Of a stretch of DNA of 31,397 bases, positions 24,663 through 31,397 are shown piece after piece. Positions within the stretch are counted from its first letter, which is position 1. Every line of letters begins with the position of its first letter. Where the stretch lies: the NCBI GenBank assembly GCA_964612675.1, contig CAZTDD010000081.1, forward strand, positions 1 to 31,397. Reading direction: 5' to 3'. The position numbers and the translations under genes were made by a program. The notes under the pieces were generated by a model. That model was given only the letters and a program-made list of their open reading frames with translations, searched no databases and was not told the DNA's origin. Source of the stretch: CAZTDD01 sp964612675 (lineage in GTDB: Bacteria; Hinthialibacterota; Hinthialibacteria; Hinthialibacterales; JAKPRU01).

Positions 24663-25391
24663 TCAGCCCGTGGAAGCCGGTTGGAATACCCTCCGTAGAA
24701 ATCGCAATATGCGTGCCCGCAATACGAGGGGTCCGGTTTTCAGCAAATGCTCGACTGTCGGTACCTTCACCTTCCTACTCAGACGGTCCAAGGCCTCGCG
24801 CGCAGTATCGGCAACATCAGGATCCCGATGACTTAGAAAGGCGGCCAATGTATACGCCGCCTGCCTGACTTCACTATTGCCGAGGGCCTCCAGGATAGCC
24901 AACAAAATATCTCTCTGTTTGCATTCGGTGGCGTATTTTGTCAATGTGTGGACCGCAGAAAGACACTTCCGGCGTCCGATGGCCTCCACGGCGGCCATTC
25001 TCACGAACCGATTCTGCGAGCCTTCAAAACGCGCCATCAGCTCCTGTAAGCTGAGCTGACTCATCTTGTTCTGAAGATTCATGCTATAGCGGCGCCGCGG
25101 TCTTCGCGCCGTTCCGGCGGTGTTCTGAGGCCGGGGGGGCGCCGGTTTCGGCGGCGGCGGTGTGGTACGGAAGGATCGATAATTAGGGCTCGGACTTCGG
25201 TTTGCCGCTAGGAGGGTATCGATCTGTTCATACGCCGAGACGACTTGACGGAATTTGTCGGCCGCATCGGGGGCATCACATACATCCGGGTGATATTTTG
25301 ATACCAAGCGCCGGTAGGAACGTTTGATTTCCTCGCGTGTCGCTTCGCGACGAACCTGCAGGATTAGATATGGATCAAATCTCTCGGCCAC
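24663..25391 (-). CDS. J-domain protein with C-terminal HEAT repeats
   Basis: The 242-residue protein has an N-terminal J domain (about 4-65) with the essential HPD motif at His34-Pro35-Asp36 (SKYHPDV). A proline-rich linker (about 75-105) follows. The rest (about 120-240) is alpha-helical HEAT/PBS-type repeats (RFVRMAAVEAIGRRK, LLAILEALGNSEVRQAAYTLAAFL, PDVADTAREALDRL). It lacks the Gly/Phe region, zinc fingers and client-binding domain of DnaJ, so it is a specialised co-chaperone: the J domain should stimulate the Hsp70 encoded just upstream while the HEAT repeats bind a client. GTG 25391 is chosen because AGGAGGA lies 9 bases upstream; ATG 25427 is also possible. The two genes form an operon. 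Confidence 0.85.
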   Translation of the reverse strand: MAERFDPYLILQVRREATREEIKRSYRRLVSKYHPDVCDAPDAADKFRQVVSAYEQIDTLLAANRSPSPNYRSFRTTPPPPKPAPPRPQNTAGTARRPRRRYSMNLQNKMSQLSLQELMARFEGSQNRFVRMAAVEAIGRRKCLSAVHTLTKYATECKQRDILLAILEALGNSEVRQAAYTLAAFLSHRDPDVADTAREALDRLSRKVKVPTVEHLLKTGPLVLRARILRFLRRVFQPASTG

Positions 25392-25400
25392 GGGACTTGC

Positions 25401-25407
25401 TCCTCCT
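25401..25407 (-). promoter_or_regulatory. ribosome-binding site of the J-domain gene
   Basis: AGGAGGA on the minus strand, 9 bases before GTG 25391, is much stronger than anything before ATG 25427. It favours the shorter J-domain protein. Confidence 0.6.
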
Positions 25408-25429
25408 GTGCATGATCCACCTCCCATCC

Positions 25430-27157
25430 CTATGAACGCAAGTGTTCGCCGACCTCTTCGAGTTCTTGAAGCATGAACTCCATATCGGCGATACAGGCTT
25501 TGAGTGCGGTTCGATCGTACCCCAGCATTGCCTGATTGAGTTGTTCGATGCTCTCCACAATAACACTTTGTTCGTCATCCAACAAACTATCTTTCAATGC
25601 TCTGGCCCGTCGAATCAATTCATGTCCCCTCCGGATCAACTGGTCCACTTCCCGCTCTCGTGCCCGCGATTCCATTTCGCGTCGGTTGGCGGAATGGGCC
25701 ATTTGCTCGACTTCCGCTCCATAGGTTCCGTCTTGAGCGGTCACAGTGAGTTGTTTGCGCTGTCCGGTGTAGACGTCGGCAGCGCGAACATGAACGATTC
25801 CATCCGCGTCAATTGAGAAGGTCACACGAATTCGACTCTCTTTTCCACCGCGTGCCAGCCCTCTCAGCTGAAAACGGCCCAACGAGACGTTCTGGTCAGC
25901 CTTGGTGGACTCTCCCTGAAGGATGTGGATTTCGACCGCATCCTGGCCCCTCGTGGGGGTTGTGAACAGGCGTCCTCTCTCGATCGGAATCGGTTTATTC
26001 CGAGGAATAATCGAGGTAAAACCGCCGCCCTCGGTTTCGATTCCCAGATCGAACGGAGTCACGTCAACAAGGACGGCTCCTTTCAATTCGCCCTCGAGGA
26101 TACTCCCCTGAATAGCGGCACCGAGCGCGACAATTTCGTCGGGGTTCACTGAGATTGAGGGACGAATTCCCAGAGTCCGGTAGAGCATGTCGTGGACCAG
26201 CGGGATTCGCGTGGACCCACCGACCAAGAGGATCTTCTGAATCTCGTCTACGGATTTCTTTGCTTCAAAAAGGACCCGCCGCAATTGGACTTTTGTGGAT
26301 TCTATATAGTGATGGATCATCTGTTCGAACTGCGCACGAGTCAGCTCTTCCTCCAGATGAATCGGCCCGTCTTCCGTAGCGGATATAAACGGAACGCTCA
26401 GTGTGAGGCTACGCACCTGGGACAGACTGATCTTTGCGCCCTCAACTTCCTCCCGCAGTTTCATTCGTGCAAAGGGGTCGGCACTCAGATCCACACCCGT
26501 TTTGTCTTTAAATCGTTTACGGATATCTTCCATCAGGAGACGGTCGAAGTCATCGCCACCCAACCGGTTATTGCCGCACGTAGCGAGGACCTCGAAAACA
26601 CCGCCGCCAATCTCCAGAAGAGAAACGTCGAACGTTCCTCCGCCCAGATCGTAGACCAGTATTGTTTGGGGTTCGCGGCTTTCGTGAAGGCCATAGGCCA
26701 AGGCTGCAGCGGTGGGTTCGTTGATGATCCTCAAGACTTCGAGACCCGCGATCGCTCCCGCGTCCTTTGTCGCCTGACGTTGAGCGTGGTTGAAATGGGC
26801 GGGAACAGTGACAACTGCTTTCGTGATCTCGCGTCTGAAGAACGCTTCGGCGTCTCTGCGCAGCTTTCGCAGAATCATTGCGCAGATTTCCTGAGGGAGA
26901 TAGGACTGGTTGTCGATCCAGGTCCGCATGGAGGTTCCCATGCGACGTTTGATGGAGAAGATGGTTCTCTTGCTGTTGATGGAAGCCTGATTTCGGGCCG
27001 CCTCGCCGACCAGAACTTCCCCATCGCGGGTGAAAGAGACGACAGAAGGGGTGACTCTTTTCCCGAATGGATTCGGGACAACAACCGGACGACCATCCAT
27101 CAAAAGGGCGGCCACCGAGTTTGTCGTCCCGAGGTCAATGCCCAGAATCGGTGACAT
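25430..27157 (-). CDS. Hsp70/DnaK-family chaperone, second-type homologue
   Basis: The 575-residue protein has the complete Hsp70 nucleotide-binding domain: GIDLGTTNSVAA, INEPTAAALAYG, VYDLGGGTFDVSLLEI, LVGGSTRIPLV. The linker VLVDVTPFDLGIET leads into a substrate-binding domain and helical lid (about 380-570). It is shorter than the roughly 610-640 residues of housekeeping DnaK and lacks the disordered C-terminal tail. No grpE, dnaJ of normal type or hrcA is adjacent; instead a J-HEAT protein follows. I infer a dedicated chaperone pair rather than the general dnaK, so no gene symbol is given. ATG 27157 is chosen over TTG 27163. A tandem 16-base repeat lies 70-100 bases upstream. Confidence 0.92.
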   Translation of the reverse strand: MSPILGIDLGTTNSVAALLMDGRPVVVPNPFGKRVTPSVVSFTRDGEVLVGEAARNQASINSKRTIFSIKRRMGTSMRTWIDNQSYLPQEICAMILRKLRRDAEAFFRREITKAVVTVPAHFNHAQRQATKDAGAIAGLEVLRIINEPTAAALAYGLHESREPQTILVYDLGGGTFDVSLLEIGGGVFEVLATCGNNRLGGDDFDRLLMEDIRKRFKDKTGVDLSADPFARMKLREEVEGAKISLSQVRSLTLSVPFISATEDGPIHLEEELTRAQFEQMIHHYIESTKVQLRRVLFEAKKSVDEIQKILLVGGSTRIPLVHDMLYRTLGIRPSISVNPDEIVALGAAIQGSILEGELKGAVLVDVTPFDLGIETEGGGFTSIIPRNKPIPIERGRLFTTPTRGQDAVEIHILQGESTKADQNVSLGRFQLRGLARGGKESRIRVTFSIDADGIVHVRAADVYTGQRKQLTVTAQDGTYGAEVEQMAHSANRREMESRAREREVDQLIRRGHELIRRARALKDSLLDDEQSVIVESIEQLNQAMLGYDRTALKACIADMEFMLQELEEVGEHLRS

Positions 27158-27225
27158 CGGCAAAGAACCTCACTCAGTCGCCCCCCATGGCGATTCCCCT
27201 TTATAATATCAACTTCCGCTACAAA

Positions 27226-27257
27226 ATGAAACACAAGAATTATGAAACATAAGAATT
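27226..27257. repeat. tandem pair of a 16-bp repeat upstream of dnaK homologue
   Basis: atgaaacacaagaatt (27226-27241) is followed immediately by atgaaacataagaatt (27242-27257), one mismatch in 16. It lies 69-100 bases upstream of the dnaK-type start. Direct repeats at this spacing can be regulator sites; no CIRCE element is present. Confidence 0.6.
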
Positions 27258-27308
27258 GAACCAAATTTTGACGGCGCTGCAAAAAGTCGAAAGTTGGCAT
27301 CGGGAGTT

Positions 27309-27513
27309 CCCTCTCCCCCCCGGGAGAGGGTTAGGGTGAGGGTCGATCATTGCATTGGATTCGCGTATTATGATTATCTTATGTATTCGCCAGAGACAGC
27401 AAATGAATCAGCGGCGAAGGGTTTGGATGATAACAGGGGGCTGTCACACACAAAGGAACGTCAGCGGATAATGCAACGTCCCCTCACCCCGGCCCTCTCC
27501 CAGAGGGAGAGGG
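27309..27513. repeat. 205-bp inverted-repeat element (MITE-like)
   Basis: The left unit 27309-27342 (ccctctccc...gggagaggg then ttagggtgaggg) and the right unit 27481-27513 (ccctcaccccgg then ccctctccc...gggaga) are inverse copies. The long arms 27322-27342 and 27481-27501 match at 18 of 21 positions. Each unit also has its own hairpin. No transposase is encoded in the 138-base middle. A third unit of the same family is at 31125-31157. Confidence 0.65.
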
Positions 27514-27591
27514 AGAAGATCTCTCCCGACTCTTTGCGACACCGTCAATTTTGTCAGAGACCGAGCCTTCGGTCGCCCATGCTGAATCACG

Positions 27592-28884
27592 ATGGCATTA
27601 CTTTACTATAGCGACAATGGGAATGTTTCACCCACGAGTGGAGACGAGGTCTCGCGGTATTCCTGGCTGCGTAAGACTTTTCACATCCATGAGGAATGGC
27701 ACAGGGGAGGAATACTGAGCATATTCCTGCGTGAGTATCCGGATAACCGTGAACCGCTCGAGGTCATCGTCAACGGTAAATCATGGAGCATTTATCCCGG
27801 GCGCGCCCGTCACCAGTTTCGATGGATTACCATATCCGTAGGGTCGGATACCTTGCGACAAGGAACCAATCACGTAGTACTCAAAGCGGGAAACCATGCA
27901 TACAGTTCCTGGATTGTCGGACTGGACGGGAGTGTGCCCAACGAAAGCAGCAGCCGCTCCGTGGACGAGGGCAAAACCTGGTACGACGGTCCATTGGGAT
28001 ACGATCATTCCACACAGGGAGAATATGTGATCCGGCTTCTAGTGAGGCGTCAGCAACGGAATCCACTCCCGCTGCCTCTGATCTGGGAGACTCTCGATCA
28101 TCCGCGCCTCAACATACTCAGAAACATGCAGATAATAAAGGAGATAGGAGCGCACACTGAAAGTACTTTCGAGCGGGCTATGTCCCTTCGAGATATGGTG
28201 CATCGCCAATGGAAGAACCATCTCCACGGCGAGGTCTACTCTCCGTGGGATGCGTTTAGCATAATCGACTGGAATCGCAAGAATCGGGGACATCCGACGA
28301 ATCGTCCAATCGGCTTTTGCGTCCATTACAGCATTTGTTTTATCCAATTCTGCCAAGCCATGGGGATTGTTGCCCGGCCGGTGGTATTCGAAAAGGACGA
28401 CAAATTCTGTCCGTCCGGTCATTTTTGCGCAGAGGTCTACTGTCCGGAACGCGAACGGTGGTTCCTCGTGGACGTTTGGGCCGACGCCTGTTTTTCACAC
28501 AAAGGAGCCCCGCTCTCTGCATTGGACCTCCATCGCCTCGACCAGGAGCAGCGGATACAGGAGCAACGGATACAGGAGGAGCGGATAAATGAAGTAGAGA
28601 TCGTAAAGGGGCCGTTTTTTGAAACAGGGCCCGGAGCAGAGTCGGACTGGCTGGAACGATTTCTGAAACATCACGGGGCACGGCGCTGGGGGATTTGGCC
28701 TCGAACCGACTTCTTCTCTGCTCCGTGGGAAACGCCATCAGCACACGGCCGACTGATGTATACAGAACCGGGTTTTCTCTGGTGGCATTCCGAGGACGTT
28801 CCTCGTCGGCCCTATTTCCCCTTTGTGTCGGACGCCCCCGATCACTTCTATCCATCGAAAGAGGAAATGGATCGTCTGCTCTGA
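27592..28884 (+). CDS. transglutaminase-like cysteine protease family protein
   Basis: The 430-residue protein has a transglutaminase-like core at about 170-300. The catalytic triad can be read as Cys243 (PIGFCVHYSICFIQFCQAMGIVAR), His277 (SGHFCAEVY) and Asp294 (WFLVDVWAD). The N-terminal 165 residues look beta-rich and may form a sandwich domain; the C-terminal 100 residues are unassigned. Proteins with this core cut peptide bonds or cross-link glutamines. There is no signal peptide, so a cytoplasmic role is expected unless the start is wrong. The ATG at 27592 lacks a ribosome-binding site. A three-copy 5-residue repeat (EQRIQ) sits at 319-333. The gene is divergent from the dnaK homologue and ends at a repeat cluster. 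Confidence 0.78.
   Translation: MALLYYSDNGNVSPTSGDEVSRYSWLRKTFHIHEEWHRGGILSIFLREYPDNREPLEVIVNGKSWSIYPGRARHQFRWITISVGSDTLRQGTNHVVLKAGNHAYSSWIVGLDGSVPNESSSRSVDEGKTWYDGPLGYDHSTQGEYVIRLLVRRQQRNPLPLPLIWETLDHPRLNILRNMQIIKEIGAHTESTFERAMSLRDMVHRQWKNHLHGEVYSPWDAFSIIDWNRKNRGHPTNRPIGFCVHYSICFIQFCQAMGIVARPVVFEKDDKFCPSGHFCAEVYCPERERWFLVDVWADACFSHKGAPLSALDLHRLDQEQRIQEQRIQEERINEVEIVKGPFFETGPGAESDWLERFLKHHGARRWGIWPRTDFFSAPWETPSAHGRLMYTEPGFLWWHSEDVPRRPYFPFVSDAPDHFYPSKEEMDRLL
28546..28590 (+). repeat. three 15-bp tandem repeats inside the transglutaminase-like gene
   Basis: Units 28546-28560, 28561-28575 and 28576-28590 (gagcagcggatacag and variants) keep the frame and encode EQRIQ-EQRIQ-EERIN. The third copy has drifted. 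This is a likely length-variable, charged helical linker after the catalytic core. Confidence 0.8.
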
Positions 28885-28885
28885 A

Positions 28886-28988
28886 CCTAAAATCGGCAGT
28901 TGAAACCCGAGCGCGGTTCCCATCCAACTGCCGAATTTAGGATGAACGGTTTGCAGCCGCCATACTGTTTTTAACTGCCGAATTTAGG
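28886..28988. repeat. cluster of three copies of a 16-17 bp palindromic element
   Basis: cctaaaatcggcagttg (28886-28902) is the inverse of caactgccgaatttagg (28925-28941) with one mismatch. A third copy, aactgccgaatttagg (28973-28988), repeats the second in direct orientation. The first pair encloses 22 bases. It starts 1 base after the transglutaminase stop and may be REP-like or a termination structure. Confidence 0.7.
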
Positions 28989-29021
28989 CTGAAGCGACAG
29001 AGAACATCTGTGTGCAATAGA

Positions 29022-29063
29022 CAAACGAATCGAGTTCCCGATAACGGGGACTCGATTCGTTTG
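29022..29063. terminator. long 19-bp hairpin between convergent genes, candidate terminator
   Basis: caaacgaatcgagttcccg (29022-29040) pairs with cggggactcgattcgtttg (29045-29063) over the loop ataa, with a single G-T mismatch that is a wobble in RNA. It lies between the stop of the transglutaminase gene (28884) and that of the DUF5610-like gene (29088). No T-run follows, but the size and position suit a bidirectional terminator. Confidence 0.6.
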
Positions 29064-29087
29064 CATCGGCAACGGTTGTGCCGTAAC

Positions 29088-29816
29088 TCAGGCTCTCAAG
29101 TCGAACGGATCTCCACCGGTTTCGTTTTGGGGTTGGTTGGGGTCTTCCTCCGGTGGAAGTATTTTCTCAGCTACAGTCTCTAGCGGAGGTTCTGATTTTA
29201 CGCGCCTGAGTTCTTCATCTCCGAGAAGTTCCAGTTCCTCGTCACGGAACTCGTCGATTTCCTGCATAACGATATCGTACGTACGCTGAATGTTCTCACC
29301 GATTTCGCCAAGTTTTTCCATACCGCCGAGCATTTCGATGGCCTCATCGAAGCCTTCCTTGATCGCGCCTCTGATGAGGTTCGTGAAGCCGGAGACCTGC
29401 GTACGGCCATCCTCATTTGCATGGTTCATCCGGTAAGCCCCGAGAAAACCGGTTGTGAATCCGACGATACGTTTGGCCGTCTTTTCCGGGCTGAAATAGT
29501 CTTGCAGTTTTTCCGCGGAGTACTCGTCTACGTCTTCCGGTAAGCCGAATTTTTCTCGCAGTTCCGGATTGTCCGGGAAGACGCGCGTCATCTGTTGGGC
29601 GACCTTGTCCATGATGACGGCCATAGATCGCTTCATACTTTCAGGATCGAGTTTGAGTCCGGCTTCGATACTGATTGCGTCGTTACTCTTTCGGGTTGCT
29701 GCCAGGAGGGTGGAGACGGTATCGGGTTTTTCGACCTTACCGGGTTTTCTTTCTCGGTCCGTTTCCACCCCTGCGCCGACAGGTCGCGGCCCTATGGGTG
29801 GGATCATCTCGTTCAT
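29088..29816 (-). CDS. DUF5610-like protein of unknown function
   Basis: The 242-residue protein has no signal peptide or membrane segment. The middle (about 60-190) resembles the DUF5610 family: ESMKRSMAVIMDKVA, YFSPEKTAKRIVGFTTGFLGAYRMNHAN, and FTNLIRGAIKEGFDEAIEMLGGMEKLGEIGENIQRTYD. The ends (1-45 and 200-242) are Pro- and Glu-rich and probably disordered. Family function is unknown; it occurs in motile proteobacteria and elsewhere but I cannot attach a role. AGGAGG lies about 8-11 bases before ATG 29816, so the start is solid. It stands alone, with a strong hairpin just after its stop. Confidence 0.8.
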   Translation of the reverse strand: MNEMIPPIGPRPVGAGVETDRERKPGKVEKPDTVSTLLAATRKSNDAISIEAGLKLDPESMKRSMAVIMDKVAQQMTRVFPDNPELREKFGLPEDVDEYSAEKLQDYFSPEKTAKRIVGFTTGFLGAYRMNHANEDGRTQVSGFTNLIRGAIKEGFDEAIEMLGGMEKLGEIGENIQRTYDIVMQEIDEFRDEELELLGDEELRRVKSEPPLETVAEKILPPEEDPNQPQNETGGDPFDLRA

Positions 29817-30208
29817 TGTTCTCTCCTCCTAAACTCCTCCTGTCCTTCGCCTGCTTGAATTGGCGATAGATGGTTCAAGCCTTGTCGTAATTATCGGATG
29901 CGAACCTGTTTTCCTTTAGCTTATCCACCAAGACTTTCTTCCATCGTCAAATCGAGGTGATCTATTTTACATGAAAAGCCGAGACAGTGCAAAAGATAAT
30001 CCAAATCCTCATCATTTCGTTTATAAGTACTTTATTCTCAGAAAATAATGCGGCTTATTGGCGATCGGACTCCCCAGTTTCGTGTCAAATGCCGTTCGAT
30101 TTGCTCGCTTTTCAACCCCAGCCAGCCTTTCGATCCTTCATCGGCGGTGGCACCCTACGAACATAACGGGAATTCTCCGTCAACCCAAGAAAATCAGGGA
30201 GATGAACC
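29817..30208. other. 392-base spacer upstream of the sugar isomerase gene
   Basis: AT-rich from about 29880 to 30060, then GC-normal. It must hold the promoters of both divergent genes, but I see no convincing -10/-35 pair and no repeat. The isomerase ribosome-binding site gggag is at 30198-30202. Confidence 0.5.
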
Positions 30209-31033
30209 ATGTCCAAAATCGGCCTGATGGTGTATTTCGCTGACGACCCCAAAAAGGTGCTGGACCATGTGAAAGGTCTGGGATTTGAAAATATCCAAGC
30301 GGGTGCTCCCTCGGAGCGGTATTTCGGGGATCCCGGCAAACGGGAACTGTATCAGATCATAGAAGACTCACAGGTTGAAGTAACCACAATGTTTGTCTCA
30401 TTTCCTGAGGAGGACTATTCCTCCATTCAACGGATCCATGAAACCGGCGGTTTCATATCCAAAGAATTCCGCGAGAAAAGAACGCTGTACGCGAAGCAGG
30501 TAGCCGAGTTGGCTGCGGATCTTGATATTCCGCAGATTGCAGCGCATATCGGTTTCATCCCGGAAGACAGCGGAGATCCGGATTACCAGGATCTTGCACG
30601 ACGAATTGGTGAAATCGCAGACGTCTGCAAAGAGAACGGTCTCACATTCGCTTTTGAGACCGGGCAGGAGAAAGCGTCGACACTTGTGGGCTTCATCAAG
30701 GATCTGGGCCGAGACAACATCCGCGTGAACTTCGATCCGGCGAACATGATCCTGTACGGCTCGGGCGATCCGCTGGAAGCGTTGGACCTGGTGGGACCGT
30801 ATATCGGCGGAGTCCACGGGAAGGACGCCAAGTGGGCGGAGCCTGACAAGGTAGGCAAGGAATGGGGAACGGAAGTGCCTCTTGCGGAAGGCGACGCCCA
30901 GTGGGAGAAGATTATCGTCAAACTCAAAGAGATCGGCTACACGGGTCCGATTACAATTGAGCGCGAGATCTCGGGGGACCAGCAAATCGAGGACGTCAAG
31001 AAAGCAAAAGCGTTTCTCGAAGCCCGCTGGTGA
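30209..31033 (+). CDS. TIM-barrel sugar phosphate isomerase/epimerase family protein
   Basis: The 274-residue protein belongs to the AP-endonuclease-2-type TIM barrel family that includes xylose isomerase-like and hydroxypyruvate or inosose isomerases. The metal-binding set can be read as Glu150 (FAFETG), Asp176 (NFDPANM), His203 (GVHGKDA) and the C-terminal Glu in ITIEREIS. It is cytoplasmic, with no signal peptide. Substrate is unknown. In related genomes such isomerases often work with Gfo/Idh/MocA oxidoreductases in inositol or sugar catabolism; the one at 3914 is not close enough to be in an operon. GGGAG about 7 bases before the ATG supports the start. The gene ends 90 bases before a repeat array. 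Confidence 0.88.
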   Translation: MSKIGLMVYFADDPKKVLDHVKGLGFENIQAGAPSERYFGDPGKRELYQIIEDSQVEVTTMFVSFPEEDYSSIQRIHETGGFISKEFREKRTLYAKQVAELAADLDIPQIAAHIGFIPEDSGDPDYQDLARRIGEIADVCKENGLTFAFETGQEKASTLVGFIKDLGRDNIRVNFDPANMILYGSGDPLEALDLVGPYIGGVHGKDAKWAEPDKVGKEWGTEVPLAEGDAQWEKIIVKLKEIGYTGPITIEREISGDQQIEDVKKAKAFLEARW

Positions 31034-31124
31034 GTTCCTACCGTTATCGGGTTACGCCTTTCGTGAGGCTGTCTCGAAACTCGGGAAACGTACTTTTCCC
31101 CGAAGATTGAAGTCCAAGAATCTT

Positions 31125-31157
31125 CCCTCACCCTAACCCTCTCCCGGTGGGAGAGGG
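31125..31157. repeat. third unit of the ccctcaccctaaccctctccc family
   Basis: ccctcaccctaa (31125-31136) is followed by the hairpin ccctctccc (31137-31145) / gggagaggg (31149-31157). It matches the units at 27309-27342 (inverse) and 27481-27513. It abuts the tandem array, which repeats its final gggagagggg. Confidence 0.7.
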
Positions 31158-31397
31158 GAGCCTTACGACGGGAGAGAGAAACTTCTCGAGGGGAGCCTTA
31201 CGACGGGAGAGGGAAACTTCTCGGTGAGAGAGGGGAACCTCACGACGGGGGAGGGAAACTTCTCGGTGGGAGAGGGGAGCCTTACGACGGGAGAGAGAAA
31301 CTTCTCGAGGGGAGCCTTACGACGGGAGAGGGAAACTTCTCGGTGAGAGAGGGGAACCTCACGACGGGGGAGGGAAACTTCTCGGTGGGAGAGGGGA
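31155..31397 (+). repeat. 119-bp higher-order tandem repeat array running off the window edge
   Basis: Two copies (31155-31273 and 31274-31392) appear identical at every base and a third begins at 31393. Each copy has three related subunits of 35, 42 and 42 bases with the core ggggagccttacgacggg and an end aaacttctcg. Subunits 2 and 3 carry an extra 7-base ggtgaga / ggtggga segment. The unit length is not a multiple of three, so the array is not an in-frame protein repeat. It has no unique spacers and is not a CRISPR. Confidence 0.9.

Larger units (their letters stand above)
27158..27591. other. 434-base spacer upstream of dnaK homologue
   Basis: The divergent spacer between the dnaK homologue and the transglutaminase gene contains a tandem 16-mer (27226-27257) and a 205-bp inverted-repeat element (27309-27513). 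No protein gene is convincing; the reading frame at 27294-27611 simply runs through the repeats. Confidence 0.55.

Noticed and set aside
26192..27154. 320-codon plus-strand open frame opposite the dnaK homologue
   Set aside because: It lies wholly within the conserved Hsp70 gene and its translation has no recognisable motif; long antisense frames are common in genes of this composition.
27294..27611. Small gene upstream of the transglutaminase-like gene
   Set aside because: The 105-codon frame runs through both units of the inverted-repeat element and its composition follows the repeats.
31155..31397. CRISPR array at the right edge
   Set aside because: The repeating units are contiguous and similar throughout, without unique spacers, and no cas gene is present.

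Overview
The window is about 31.4 kb of ordinary-looking bacterial chromosome (roughly 50-55 % GC by eye) carrying 23 protein genes, one tRNA gene and an unusually rich set of short palindromic and tandem repeats between the genes. There is no phage, plasmid, CRISPR or complete insertion sequence. Gene content (Gfo/Idh/MocA dehydrogenase, TIM-barrel sugar isomerase, a very large propeller-type hybrid histidine kinase, secreted modular proteins with PKD and golvesin-like domains, partner-switching regulators) suggests an uncultivated bacterium of the Planctomycetota / Sumerlaeota / Hydrogenedentota kind. That placement is an inference from gene content only; no rRNA or ribosomal protein gene is present to test it.

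Layout. 0-5.2 kb: a secreted M23-peptidase/PKD/golvesin-like protein (minus), glycerol kinase (plus) and a Gfo/Idh/MocA oxidoreductase (minus). 5.3-8.2 kb: a TldD/PmbA-family protease (plus) converging on a short RNase G (minus). 8.5-9.6 kb: a STAS anti-sigma-factor antagonist and an RsbW-like kinase, a partner-switching pair. 9.6-12.4 kb: a secreted beta-rich protein, a secreted metallophosphoesterase and a YbjN-like protein (all minus). 12.4-13.1 kb: repeat-rich spacer. 13.1-16.8 kb: adenosine deaminase (minus), a CheY-like response regulator behind a near-consensus promoter, a two-part GNAT acetyltransferase, an HNH endonuclease and tRNA-Arg(CCG). 16.8-18.4 kb: D-aminoacyl-tRNA deacylase between repeat-bearing spacers. 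18.4-20.2 kb: endonuclease IV (minus), a PadR regulator with a clear operator, and a secreted rhodanese (minus). 20.4-24.4 kb: a 1340-residue hybrid sensor kinase (minus). 24.7-27.2 kb: a DnaK homologue followed by a J-domain/HEAT-repeat protein (minus). 27.6-31 kb: a transglutaminase-like protein (plus), a DUF5610-like protein (minus) and a sugar isomerase/epimerase (plus). The last 240 bases are a perfect 119-bp higher-order tandem array that runs off the edge.

The genes work in small units rather than one pathway. Signalling is over-represented: STAS plus kinase, CheY, hybrid kinase, PadR. The DnaK/J-HEAT pair looks like a dedicated chaperone system separate from housekeeping dnaKJ. I see no single new multi-gene system. 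The best leads are the intergenic repeats: a REPIN-like doublet with compensating stem changes, a 205-bp inverted-repeat element related to the seed of the terminal minisatellite, and the array itself. Other leads are the PadR operator, a tandem 16-mer upstream of dnaK, and a STAS protein with alanine at the usual phosphoserine position.
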